Source: Micromonospora sp. RP3T
Lineage (GTDB): Bacteria > Actinomycetota > Actinomycetes > Mycobacteriales > Micromonosporaceae
Assembly: GCF_003027925.1 (NCBI RefSeq)
Contig: NZ_PYPS01000007.1
Span: forward strand, 1-64,000
Direction: 5' to 3'
DNA: 64,000 nucleotides
In this document: in pieces, positions 17,464 to 25,850 of the stretch
How the letters are laid out: every line of letters begins with the position of its first letter
Numbering within the stretch: the first letter of the stretch is position 1
The notes under the pieces: generated by a model
Seen by the model: only the letters and a program-made list of their open reading frames with translations
What the model was told of the DNA's origin: nothing
Databases searched by the model: none
Position numbers and translations under genes: made by a program

Positions 17464-18399
17464 GTGAAGACACTTCTCGCGGCGGCGACCGCGGTCCTGA
17501 CGGCACTGGCCGTCGGTGCGCCCCGGCCCGCCCCCGCCAGCCTCCGTCCCGACACCTACCTGGTCTCCGCCGAGCCGGGCGTGATGCCCGAAGGGCTCAC
17601 CGTCACCCCGGCGGGCACGATGTACGTCACCAGCTCGGCCACCGGCGCGGTCTACCGGGGCGACATCCGCCGGGACCGGCTGCGCCCGTTCCTCCCCGCC
17701 GGCTCCGACGGCCGGACCAGCGCAGCCGGGATCCGGGTGGACCATCGCGGCCGGATCTTCGTCGCCGGCTGGGCCACCGGCGCCCTGTTCGTGTACGCCC
17801 CGGACGGCGCCCTGCTCGCCCGCCGCGACGCCGCTCCCGGTGCCGCCCTCAACGATCTGGCGGTCACCGCCGACGCGGTCTACGTCACCGACTCGGCCAC
17901 CGGCACGGTGTGGCGGGCCGCACTCGACGGCGGGCGGGTCGGCGCGCTGGACCCGTGGGTGCGTCCCGGCGACTTCCCCGCCGCTCCGGTCTTCCTCAAC
18001 GGCATCGTGGCCGACCCCCCGGGCCGGCTCGCCCTCGTCGCGGAGCAGGGCGGCGAGCGCCTGTACCGGGTCGACCTGACGACCCGGTCGGTGACCGAGG
18101 TCGAGGTGACCGGCGGCCGGATGGGCGCAGACGGCCTGCTGCTGGAGGGAAACCGGCTCTACGGGGTGGTCAACGAACCGGACGGCGTCGGCGGGACGCA
18201 GTTCGTGGTGAACCTGGCCCGGCTCGACGACGGACTGCGGACCGCCCGGGTGCTCGACCGGTCCCGTCCGGTCGGCACGGACCGGTCACCGACCTCGGTG
18301 GCGCGCGACGCCGGCCGGCTGCTGTGGGTGGACAGCCAACTCTTCGCCGCCACCCCCAGCCCGCCGTTCACGGTCACCGAGGTGCCCGACCTGCGGTGA
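17464..18399 (+). CDS. Secreted SMP-30/NHL-type beta-propeller protein
   Basis: A 311-residue exported protein. Residues 1-26 form a signal peptide (K2, hydrophobic core LLAAATAVLTALAVGA, then PAPAS). The mature part has about six repeated strand blocks ending in motifs like GTMYVTSSATGAVYR, GRIFVAGWATGALFV and DAVYVTDSATGTVWR, as in SMP-30/gluconolactonase or NHL propellers. The metal-binding residues of true lactonases cannot be confirmed. GTG start at 17464. It is divergent from the ArsR-type gene and monocistronic. The likely role is extracytoplasmic binding or a lactonase-like reaction, uncertain. Confidence 0.8.
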   Translation: MKTLLAAATAVLTALAVGAPRPAPASLRPDTYLVSAEPGVMPEGLTVTPAGTMYVTSSATGAVYRGDIRRDRLRPFLPAGSDGRTSAAGIRVDHRGRIFVAGWATGALFVYAPDGALLARRDAAPGAALNDLAVTADAVYVTDSATGTVWRAALDGGRVGALDPWVRPGDFPAAPVFLNGIVADPPGRLALVAEQGGERLYRVDLTTRSVTEVEVTGGRMGADGLLLEGNRLYGVVNEPDGVGGTQFVVNLARLDDGLRTARVLDRSRPVGTDRSPTSVARDAGRLLWVDSQLFAATPSPPFTVTEVPDLR

Positions 18400-18438
18400 A
18401 CGGCGCACGAGCCGGGCGGGACACGGGGCCCGTCCGGC

Positions 18439-19059
18439 TCAGTACGCCAGCGCGGCGCGCAGGTAGCGCAGGTCGGCCGGCCCGCTCCACCGGTGCGCGG
18501 AGAGGCCGGCGACCCGGGCGCCGGCCACCGCGCGGTCCTGGTCGTCGACGAAGAGCACCCGGCCCGGCGGCGTGTCCAGCGCCGCGCAGGCGGCCTGGAA
18601 GTACTCCTTCGCCGGCTTGTGCACGCCCACCACCGAGGAGTTGACCACCACGTCCAGCTCGTCGGTCAGCTCCAGCGCGGCCAGGTCGGCGTCGAGCAGG
18701 TCGGTGGCGTTGGTGCCCAACCCGACCCGGATGCCGGCCGCCCGCACCTCGCGGACGAACGCGAGCACGTCGGGATCCACCTCCCCGCGGTAGCGCTGCC
18801 ACGCCTCGACCGCCGCGCGGGCCCGGGCCGGGTCGCCGACCGACGGGGTCAGCGCGTCCGCCACGCTCGCCATCCATGCGGCGTGGCTCATCCGGCCGGT
18901 GAGCACCGGTTGGAGCAGCCCCCAGGACATCGCGATCTCGCCGAGGACCCCCTCGGTGAGCCCGTACTCCCGCTCGACGCCGGCGGCCACCGCCGGGTCC
19001 CAGCGGCGCAGCACGCCGTCGAAATCCACCAGGAGCGCCGTGGCGCGTTCCCGACTCAC
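18439..19059 (-). CDS. HAD-superfamily hydrolase
   Basis: A 206-residue haloacid-dehalogenase-like phosphatase. Motif I is LLVDFDGVL (the second Asp replaced by Gly as DFDGV, normal for the family), motif II is GLGTNAT, the motif III Lys is in GVHKPAKEYF, and motif IV is VLFVDDQDRAVAGA. A small helical cap lies between motifs I and II. The GTG at 19059 overlaps the smc stop as GTGA, so it is translationally coupled to smc. Phosphatase substrates in this class are not predictable. The coupling to smc is specific to this lineage as far as I can judge. Confidence 0.88.
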   Translation of the reverse strand: MSRERATALLVDFDGVLRRWDPAVAAGVEREYGLTEGVLGEIAMSWGLLQPVLTGRMSHAAWMASVADALTPSVGDPARARAAVEAWQRYRGEVDPDVLAFVREVRAAGIRVGLGTNATDLLDADLAALELTDELDVVVNSSVVGVHKPAKEYFQAACAALDTPPGRVLFVDDQDRAVAGARVAGLSAHRWSGPADLRYLRAALAY

Positions 19060-22000
19060 TCGTCTGTCTCCTGCCCGTCGTCCTCGGCCCGGTTGAGCCG
19101 CTGGCTGATCACCTGGGTCACGCCGCTGCGCATCGTCACGCCGTAGAGCGCGTCGGCGATCTCCATGGTCCGCTTCTGGTGGGTGATGACGATCAGCTGG
19201 CTCTTCTCCCGCAACTGTGCCATCAACGTGATCAGCCGGCCCAGGTTGACGTCGTCGAGCGCCGCCTCCACCTCGTCCATGATGTAGAACGGGCTGGGCC
19301 GGGCGCGGAAGATCGCCACCAGCATGGCCACCGCGGTCAGCGACCGTTCGCCGCCGGAGAGCAGCGAGAGCCGCTTGATCTTCTTGCCCGGCGGGCGGGC
19401 CTCGACCTCGACGCCGGTGGTGAGCAGGTCCTCCGGGTCGGTGAGCACCAGCCGGCCCTCGCCGCCGGGGAAGAGCACGGTGAAGACCTGCTCGAACTCG
19501 CGGGCGGTGTCGGCGAACGCGCTGGCGAAGACCTCCAGGATCCGGTCGTCCACGTCCTTGACCACGGTGAGCAGGTCCCGCCGGGTGGCCTTGAGGTCCT
19601 CCAGTTGCTCGGAGAGGAACTTGAAGCGCTCCTCCAGCGCGGCGAACTCCTCCAGCGCGAGCGGGTTCACCTTGCCGAGCAGGGCCAGCTCCCGTTCCGC
19701 CTTGGCGGCCCGCTTCTCCTGCGCCGGCCGCTCGTAGCGGACCGGCTCGGGCACCGGCCGGCCGTCCTTCTCGGCCTGCGCGACGTCCGCGTCGGTCGGT
19801 GGCACGAGCTGCACCGGGCCGTACTCGGCGACCAGCGTGGGCACGTCCAGACCGAAGTCCTCGGCGGCCTTCGCCTCCAACTGCTCGATGCGCATCCGCT
19901 GCTCGGCGCGGGCCACCTCGTCCCGGTGCACCTGGCTGGTGAGCCGCTCCAGCTCGGCGGCGAGGCGCTTGGCCGCGCCGCGTACCTCGGACAGCTCGGC
20001 CTCGCGGGCGGCGCGCTCGCGGGCGACGGCGTCCCGGTGCTCCTCGGCCCGGGCGAGCGAGACGGTGAGCCGGGTGAGCGCCTCGCGGGCGCCGCCGACC
20101 ACCGCGCGGGCGATCTCCGCGCCGCGGGTACGGGCCGCGCGGCGGGCCGCCGCGCGCTCCCGCGCGGCGCGTTCGGCGGTCGCCTGCCGGGCCAGCGAGT
20201 CGGCCCGGCCGGCGATCGAGGAGACCCGCTCCTCGGCGGTACGCACCGCGAGCCGGACCTCCATCTCGTTCTGCCGGGCGGGCGGCACCATGGCGGCGAG
20301 CTGGTCGCGTTCCTCGGTCGACGGTTCGGCGTCGATCGGGGTGACCTCGGCCAGCCGCAGCCGCTCCGCCAGCTCGGCCAGGGCCGTCAGGTCCCGCTCC
20401 CGGGCCGCCTCGGCACGGGCCCGGGAGTCGCCGAGCCGGTCCGTCTCCGCCTTGGCCGACCGGGCGGCGGCGCCCAGCTCGGCGAGGCGGCGGGCGGCGG
20501 CGTTGCGGTGGCTCTCCGCCTCCCGCTTCGCGGCGGCGGCGTGCTGCACGGCCTCCTTCGCGGCGGTCACCTCGGCCCGCGCCTCGACCAGTTGTTCCCG
20601 CAGCTCGGCCGCGGTGTGCTCGGCGGTGGCCCGGTTGGTGCGGGCCTCCTCGACCGCGGCCTGCACCTCGATGAAGCTGGGCGCCTTGGCCGACCCGCCG
20701 GCCGCCGCGTACGCCCCGACCACGTCGCCGTCCGGGGTGACCGCGCGCAGCTCCGGGTTCGCGGCGACCAGCTCGGCGGCGGCGGCCAGGTCGTCGACGA
20801 GCGCCACGTCCCGCAGCGCCCGGTGCACGGCCGGACGGATCCCGGCCGCGCACTCCACCAGATCGGGCGCCCAGCGGGCGCCCTCGGGCAGCTTCGGGCG
20901 CAGCGCGTCCGCCGAGCCGTCCATGCCGGGCCCGGCGGGGCTGCCGACCAGCAGCCCGGCCCGGCCGGCGTCGGAGATCTTGAGCAGCCGCATCGCCTCG
21001 ACGGCCTCGTCCACGCCGGTGACCGCGACCGCGTCGGCGAGCCCACCCAGCGCGGCGGCGAGCGCCGCCTCGTCGCCGGGGGCCACGGTGAGCAGCCCGG
21101 CGAGGCTGCCGAGCAGGCCGGGCACCTGGTCGGCGCGGGCCAGCAGCGCGCCGGCGCCGTCCTTGCGGCGCAGGCCGAGCGCGAGCGCCTCCTCGCGGGC
21201 CTTCCAGGTGGCGGCGTCCTTCTCGGCGGCCCGCTCGGCGTCGACGAGACCGCGCACGGTCGCCTGGGCCCGCTCGTGCGCGGCCACCGCCTCGGCGTGC
21301 CGGGCGTCCAGGTCGGCGTTGTCCCGGTCCGCCTCGGTGGACTGCTCGGCGACCGCGTCCAGGTCGGCCTGCGCCTTCTCGGCGCGGCCCAGCGCGTCGG
21401 CGTGCGCGGCGGCGAGCCGTTCGATCTCCTCACCGGCGCTCGTGGTCCGCGCCCGGGCGGAGTTCACCTGGCCGGTCAGCCGGGCCAGCCCCTCGCGCCG
21501 GTCGGCGATGGCCTTGGCGGCGGCCACCAGCTCCCGTTCGGCGGCGGCGAGCTGCCGTTCCAGCTCCTGCCGGTGCTCGACCGCCTCGGCGAGCCGGATC
21601 TGGTCGTCGGTGAGCGCGGCGCGCAGTTCCTCCTCCTGCTCGCGGACCCGCCGCGACTCCGCTTCGAGCTGCTCCGGGTCGCGGCCGGGCCGCTCGTCGT
21701 CGCCGGTGGCGCTGAGGTGCCGCAGGCGCTCCCGGGCGAGCTGTTCGATGGACCGGAACCGCTCCTGCAACGCGGAGAGCTTGTACCAGGTGTCCTGGGC
21801 CGCCGCGAGCAGCGGGGCGTCCTCGGCCAGCGCCGCCTCCAGCTCACCGAGGCGGCCCTGCACCTCGCCGTGCTCGCCCTCGATCTGCTCGCGCCGCTCG
21901 CGCAGCGCGGTCTCGTCGGCGATCTCCTTGTCCAGCGTGGTCCGCAGCGTGTGCAGGTCGTCGGCGAGCAGCCGGAGCCGGGCGTCGCGCAGGTTGGCCT

Positions 22001-22655
22001 GGATGGCGGCGGCCCGCCGGGCCACCTCGGCCTGCCGGCCCAGCGGCTTGAGCTGGCGGCGCAGCTCCGCGGTGAGGTCGGTGAGGCGGTTGAGGTTCAC
22101 CTGCATCGCGTCGAGCTTCCGCAGCGCCTTCTCCTTGCGCTTGCGGTGCTTGAGGACGCCGGCCGCCTCCTCGATGAACGACCGCCGGTCCTCCGGCTTG
22201 GCGTGCAGCATGCCGTCGAGCCGGCCCTGGCCGACGATGATGTGCATCTCCCGGCCGATGCCCGAGTCGGAGAGCAGCTCCTGGATGTCGAGCAGGCGGC
22301 AGGAGTCGCCGTTGATCTCGTACTCGCTCTCGCCGGAGCGGAACATCCGGCGGGTGATGGAGACCTCGGTGTACTCGATCGGCAGCGCGCCGTCGGTGTT
22401 GTCGATGGTGAGGGTGACCTCGGCCCGGCCCAGCGGGGCCCGTCCGGCGGTGCCGGCGAAGATGACGTCCTCCATCTTGCCGCCGCGCAGCGCCTTGGCG
22501 CCCTGCTCGCCGAGCACCCAGGCGATGGCGTCGACGACGTTGGACTTGCCGGAGCCGTTCGGACCGACCACGCAGGTGATCCCGGGCTCCAGCTTCAACG
22601 TCGTGGCGGAGGCGAAGGACTTGAAGCCCTTCACCGTCAGGCTCTTGAGATGCAC
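19056..22655 (-). CDS. smc: Chromosome segregation ATPase SMC
   Basis: A 1199-residue condensin core subunit that loads on the chromosome with ScpA/ScpB (not encoded here). The N-terminal ATPase head has Walker A GPNGSGKS (31-38) in VVGPNGSGKSNVVDAIAW. Long coiled coils rich in Ala, Glu and Arg (about 170-500 and 670-1020) flank the hinge (about 500-660). The C-terminal head has signature LSGGERSL and Walker B FYIMDEVEAALDD. Length and layout are normal for the family. The ATG at 22655 is the family start. The downstream HAD gene overlaps the stop. Confidence 0.97.
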   Translation of the reverse strand: MHLKSLTVKGFKSFASATTLKLEPGITCVVGPNGSGKSNVVDAIAWVLGEQGAKALRGGKMEDVIFAGTAGRAPLGRAEVTLTIDNTDGALPIEYTEVSITRRMFRSGESEYEINGDSCRLLDIQELLSDSGIGREMHIIVGQGRLDGMLHAKPEDRRSFIEEAAGVLKHRKRKEKALRKLDAMQVNLNRLTDLTAELRRQLKPLGRQAEVARRAAAIQANLRDARLRLLADDLHTLRTTLDKEIADETALRERREQIEGEHGEVQGRLGELEAALAEDAPLLAAAQDTWYKLSALQERFRSIEQLARERLRHLSATGDDERPGRDPEQLEAESRRVREQEEELRAALTDDQIRLAEAVEHRQELERQLAAAERELVAAAKAIADRREGLARLTGQVNSARARTTSAGEEIERLAAAHADALGRAEKAQADLDAVAEQSTEADRDNADLDARHAEAVAAHERAQATVRGLVDAERAAEKDAATWKAREEALALGLRRKDGAGALLARADQVPGLLGSLAGLLTVAPGDEAALAAALGGLADAVAVTGVDEAVEAMRLLKISDAGRAGLLVGSPAGPGMDGSADALRPKLPEGARWAPDLVECAAGIRPAVHRALRDVALVDDLAAAAELVAANPELRAVTPDGDVVGAYAAAGGSAKAPSFIEVQAAVEEARTNRATAEHTAAELREQLVEARAEVTAAKEAVQHAAAAKREAESHRNAAARRLAELGAAARSAKAETDRLGDSRARAEAARERDLTALAELAERLRLAEVTPIDAEPSTEERDQLAAMVPPARQNEMEVRLAVRTAEERVSSIAGRADSLARQATAERAARERAAARRAARTRGAEIARAVVGGAREALTRLTVSLARAEEHRDAVARERAAREAELSEVRGAAKRLAAELERLTSQVHRDEVARAEQRMRIEQLEAKAAEDFGLDVPTLVAEYGPVQLVPPTDADVAQAEKDGRPVPEPVRYERPAQEKRAAKAERELALLGKVNPLALEEFAALEERFKFLSEQLEDLKATRRDLLTVVKDVDDRILEVFASAFADTAREFEQVFTVLFPGGEGRLVLTDPEDLLTTGVEVEARPPGKKIKRLSLLSGGERSLTAVAMLVAIFRARPSPFYIMDEVEAALDDVNLGRLITLMAQLREKSQLIVITHQKRTMEIADALYGVTMRSGVTQVISQRLNRAEDDGQETDE

Positions 22656-22830
22656 CTTCTCGATCCTCGTCCGGTGGCCGCCGTACCGTCGCCGGAGCCG
22701 CGGACCTGGTGAACCCGCAGACTAACCCGCGACCGGGACGCCGCCGGCACGCGACCCACCCGGTTTCCTCCGGCGCAATTCCGGAACGCCTCGCAAGATC
22801 GATAATTGCGGAAAGGGTACGCACATGGCT

Positions 22831-22858
22831 GCGCGCCGGCACTGAAGTGTCGGCGCGC
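22831..22858. terminator. Hairpin between the 64-residue gene and smc
   Basis: Stem GCGCGCCGGCACT / AGTGTCGGCGCGC (one G-T wobble) with a GA-rich tiny loop, followed on the plus strand by TTTT. It lies downstream of the minus-strand 64-residue gene, where a terminator is expected, but the T-run is on the other strand. It may work as a hairpin-only terminator. Confidence 0.45.
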
Positions 22859-22898
22859 TTTTCGGTGTGGTGCGATTCAGTTTTCCGACAACTGGAAC

Positions 22899-23093
22899 TC
22901 AGGTCAGCGCGGGCTCGGCGAGACGGAGGAGGTCGTCCGCCTCCGCTGCCGCCGCCGCGAGCCGATCGTTCTCGGCGCGCAGACGCGTGATCTCGAATTC
23001 CAGTGCCTGAACCCTGGCACGCAGTCGGGTGACCTCGTCGAGCAGACGCCGGTCGGACGCTGCACCTACGTGGCCGTAGAGGGCCTTCGCCAT
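22899..23093 (-). CDS. Small conserved coiled-coil protein
   Basis: A 64-residue protein beginning MAKALYGHVG. A charged heptad-like segment (DRRLLDEVTRLRARVQALE, then FEITRLRAENDRLAA) predicts one continuous coiled coil, ending in a short acidic tail. Similar small proteins with a MAKALxGxVG start are widespread in actinobacteria and have no assigned function, from memory. The ATG at 23093 has GAGGAG upstream. The gene stands alone with its own promoter and a leader of about 110 bases. It probably forms oligomers or docks on a larger coiled-coil partner; SMC is next door but a link is speculation. Confidence 0.8.
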   Translation of the reverse strand: MAKALYGHVGAASDRRLLDEVTRLRARVQALEFEITRLRAENDRLAAAAAEADDLLRLAEPALT

Positions 23094-23209
23094 GCTGAAC
23101 TCCTCGATATGCGCTGCCGGAAAGGCCGGCCAACGCGCGCCCATGATGTTCGCGACTGCCATTCCCGCTGTGCATCGGGACATGGCTGGGCGCGACTGGC
23201 GACACCTAT

Positions 23210-23239
23210 ATATTGAGCCGAACCCCCCTCCTTCGTCAA
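23210..23239 (-). promoter_or_regulatory. Promoter of the 64-residue gene
   Basis: On the minus strand TTGACG (23239-23234) is followed after 18 bases by CAATAT (23215-23210) inside the AT-rich run CAATATATAGG. The predicted start lies near 23203, giving an untranslated leader of about 110 bases. Confidence 0.5.
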
Positions 23240-23404
23240 GTTGCCGCAGGCCGTAGATCATCTCCACGTCGGCCGGGCCACTCACCGGGGGGCTGCCACA
23301 AAGGGCGCGGACACGCTCTGTCCGGACGCCTTCACTGTACGCCCGGGTACCCGGGAACACCTCCCCCTTCCCGCCCGGTTCGCCTTAACTCTTTCTTAGC
23401 CACG

Positions 23405-23434
23405 TTGCCGCTGCTCGGGCCGCGCCCGTAGCGT
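23405..23434 (+). promoter_or_regulatory. Candidate promoter of the CAP-domain gene
   Basis: TTGCCG, an 18-base spacer and TAGCGT lie 37 bases before the GTG start. The -10 box fits TAnnnT. The match is moderate in GC-rich DNA. Confidence 0.35.
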
Positions 23435-23470
23435 CACCCCGGCCCGCAACCGACCCGTGGAGGCACAGGC

Positions 23471-24847
23471 GTGTACCGCTGGACCGACCCGATCGACCCG
23501 ATCGACCCGGACGACGCCTCCCGGCGCCCGGAGCCGCCGACCGACCAGGGTCCGGCGTGGCTCACCGACCGGCCCGAGCCGCGGTCGTCGTACCTCTTCG
23601 GGGACGAGTCCGGGCAGCCGCCCGCCGGCCACCTGCCGCCCACCCTCGACGCGGACCGCTACGGCGACACCGCCCGGCCCGGCCACGGCCCGGCCGACGC
23701 CACCGGGGCGCACCCGGGCTGGGGCCACCCGGCCGAGCCGGGGTACGGCCCAGCCGCCGGCTACGGCCACGGCGACCAGCCGGGGTACGGCCAGGCCGCG
23801 CACCCGGGTCACGGCCCCGCCGCCGCGCCCGGCTACCACCAGACCGCCGGCTACGACCAGACCGCCGGCTACGACCAGGCCCGCTACGGCCAGCCCGGTT
23901 ACGGGGCCGCTACGGCGTCCGGCCATGCCCAGGCGCAGCCGGCGTACGACCCGCGGGCGGCGTACGCGCCGGGCGACAGCCACCCGGCGGACCGGGACCG
24001 CTGGAACGGCGAGGAGCCCGCCGGCGGGTGGGAGCAGCCCACCGCCGCCTGGCAGCCGGTGACCGACACCCCCGCCGACGACGACGGCCGGCACCGGCCG
24101 AAGCGGCGGCTGTCCCGTCCGTTCGTGATCGGTGGCGCCGCCGCCGCGGCCACGCTCGTGGTGAGCCTGGGCGTGGGCGCGGTGCTGCTGCCCGGCGACG
24201 ACGGGCCGGCCGAGCGGGCCGCGGTGGACGCGCCGGTGGCCGCCGCCCCGTCGCCGACCGGGGAGTCCGACGCCACGCCCGCCCCGGACGCGTCCGCCTC
24301 CGGCTCGGCGTCCGCCAGCCCGTCCACCGCGCCGACCACCGCCAAGCCGAGCCCGACGAGGAAGGTCGCGCCGAAGCCGAGCCGGACCACCGCCCCGTCG
24401 CGCCAGCAGGAGCGCAGCAGCGCGCCGAGCGGCACCACCGCCCGGACCACCTCCTCGGGCGCGCTCAGCGCCGAGTTGCAGCAGGTCGTCGACCTGGTCA
24501 ACCAGGAGCGGGCCAAGGCCGGCTGCAAGGCGCTCGGCGTCGACACGAAGCTGACGCTCGCCGCCCAGCGGCACAGCCAGGACCAGGCCGACCACAAGAC
24601 CATGACGCACGACGGCAGTGACGGCAGCGACGTCGGGCAGCGGCTCGACCGGGCCGGCTACGCCTGGCGGGCGTACGGCGAGAACGTCGCCTGGAACCAG
24701 CAGAGCCCGGCCGCGGTCATGGACGCCTGGATGAACTCCCCCGGCCACCGGGCCAACATCCTCAACTGTTCGTTCACCGAGATCGGGGTGGGCGTGGCAC
24801 GCAGCAACGGACCGTACTGGACGCAGGACTTCGGCACCCCGCGCTGA
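23471..24847 (+). CDS. Membrane-anchored CAP (SCP/PR1-like) domain protein with low-complexity N-terminus
   Basis: 458 residues in three parts. The N-terminal 200 residues are cytoplasmic by prediction and rich in Gly, Tyr, Pro, Gln and Ala, with degenerate repeats such as AGYDQ and PGYGQ (about 65-155). A single transmembrane segment lies at about 218-238, after a basic RRLSR. A Ser/Thr/Pro/Lys linker then leads to a CAP domain (about 335-458) with LVNQERAKAGCKAL, LAAQRHSQDQAD, MTHDG, YGENVAWNQQSP and MDAWMNSPGHRANILN, including the two His expected in the CAP cavity. GTG at 23471 with GGAGG upstream. The CAP domain faces outside; its function is unknown. Confidence 0.88.
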   Translation: MYRWTDPIDPIDPDDASRRPEPPTDQGPAWLTDRPEPRSSYLFGDESGQPPAGHLPPTLDADRYGDTARPGHGPADATGAHPGWGHPAEPGYGPAAGYGHGDQPGYGQAAHPGHGPAAAPGYHQTAGYDQTAGYDQARYGQPGYGAATASGHAQAQPAYDPRAAYAPGDSHPADRDRWNGEEPAGGWEQPTAAWQPVTDTPADDDGRHRPKRRLSRPFVIGGAAAAATLVVSLGVGAVLLPGDDGPAERAAVDAPVAAAPSPTGESDATPAPDASASGSASASPSTAPTTAKPSPTRKVAPKPSRTTAPSRQQERSSAPSGTTARTTSSGALSAELQQVVDLVNQERAKAGCKALGVDTKLTLAAQRHSQDQADHKTMTHDGSDGSDVGQRLDRAGYAWRAYGENVAWNQQSPAAVMDAWMNSPGHRANILNCSFTEIGVGVARSNGPYWTQDFGTPR

Positions 24848-24925
24848 CCGGCGCGTCGTGACCGGGCCGGCGCTCGTTGACCGGTCGGGGGCGGCGTCGG
24901 GCCGCCCGCGTCCGGGGAGCTGTCG

Positions 24926-25798
24926 ATGCGGATCCGGCCGGCGCACGCCGTGCCGCGCTCCCGGCCGGTCCGCGTCCGCCGACGAGGGCCGCGCCGGGGC
25001 GTGGCGCTGGCGTTGACCGCGCTGCTGCTCGCCCCGCTCCCGGGCTGCCGGGACCGGCTCGCCCCGCCGCCCGGCGCCCCCACCTCGTGGCCGGCCGCGC
25101 TGGCCCGTCGCTGGGCGTGGCAGTGGCAGCTCACCGGCCCGGTCGACGTCTCGGTCGCGGCGGACGTCTTCCTCCTCGACCCGGTCGCGACCACCTCGAC
25201 CGAGACCGCCGCGCTGCGGGCCAGGGGACGCCGGCTGGTCTGTCAGGTCCGGGTCGGCACGTACGCGACAGGCGACCCGGACGCCACCCGCTTCCCGGCC
25301 GCGGTGCGCGGCGCGGCGGTGCCGGACCGGCCCGGTAGCCGGTTCCTGGACGTCCGGCGCTGGGACTCGCTGGAGCCGGTGCTGGCCGACCGGTTCCGGC
25401 TCTGCCGGGGCAAGGGCTTCGGCGCGGTGGCGCTGTCCGACGTGGACGGCTTCCGGCACCGCTCCGGTTTCCCGCTCGGCTTCGACGAGCAGCTGCTGTT
25501 CAACCGTCGGCTGGCCGGGCTGGCCCGACGGTTCGACCTCTCCCCCGGCCTGGTCGACGACGTGACGCAGGTGGCGGCGCTGGCGCCCGACTTCGACTTC
25601 GCGGTCAACCAGGAGTGCGTCCGCCGGCGCGAGTGCGCGAAGCTGCTGCCGTTCGTCGACGCGCACAAGCCGGTCTTCCACGTCGAGTACGTCGGCGAGC
25701 CGGCCACGTTCTGCGTCACCTCGGTCGGCTACGGCTTCGCGTCGATCCGCAAGGACCGCGCCCTCGACGCCTGGCGTGAGCCCTGCGCGCTGCCGTGA
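24926..25798 (+). CDS. GH114-like (endo-alpha-1,4-polygalactosaminidase family) lipoprotein
   Basis: 290 residues. An Arg-rich n-region, hydrophobic stretch VALALTALLLAPL and Cys in PLPGC form a lipoprotein-type signal, although the lipobox is not ideal. The rest matches the GH114 TIM barrel: WQWQLTG at the first strand, VFLLDP, LVCQVRVGTYA, FLDVRRWDSLEPVLADRF, GFGAVALSDVDGF and FAVNQEC. The family includes polygalactosaminidases and PelA-type domains that act on exopolysaccharide. It follows the CAP gene by 78 bp on the same strand and may be coexpressed. A convergent terminator lies at 25805. Confidence 0.82.
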   Translation: MRIRPAHAVPRSRPVRVRRRGPRRGVALALTALLLAPLPGCRDRLAPPPGAPTSWPAALARRWAWQWQLTGPVDVSVAADVFLLDPVATTSTETAALRARGRRLVCQVRVGTYATGDPDATRFPAAVRGAAVPDRPGSRFLDVRRWDSLEPVLADRFRLCRGKGFGAVALSDVDGFRHRSGFPLGFDEQLLFNRRLAGLARRFDLSPGLVDDVTQVAALAPDFDFAVNQECVRRRECAKLLPFVDAHKPVFHVEYVGEPATFCVTSVGYGFASIRKDRALDAWREPCALP

Positions 25799-25804
25799 AC
25801 GCGG

Positions 25805-25837
25805 CACCGCCCCCGCCCGTCGTGGGCGGGGGCGGTG
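25805..25837. terminator. Bidirectional hairpin between convergent genes
   Basis: Perfect 14-bp stem CACCGCCCCCGCCC / GGGCGGGGGCGGTG with loop GTCGT, placed between the plus-strand GH114-like gene and the minus-strand MFS gene. No U-tract, as is common in high-GC actinobacteria. Confidence 0.8.
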
Positions 25838-25850
25838 GGCGTGGTGGGGG

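Larger units (their letters stand above)
23094..23470. other. 377-bp divergent intergenic region
   Basis: Holds the leader and promoter of the 64-residue gene (minus strand, promoter near 23210-23239) and a candidate promoter for the CAP-domain gene (plus strand, 23405-23434). The stretch 23206-23240 is locally AT-rich. No further gene with coding character was seen. Confidence 0.6.

Noticed and set aside
19179-22725. Very long open frames antisense to smc (over 900 codons each)
   Set aside because: Antisense shadows of a GC-rich gene with strong third-position bias; Arg/Ala/Gly/Ser-rich translations without domains, starts or ribosome sites.
24926-25338. Alternative plus-strand frame from 24877 over the GH114-like gene
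   Set aside because: Out of frame with the GH114 domain and of Arg/Gly-rich shadow composition.
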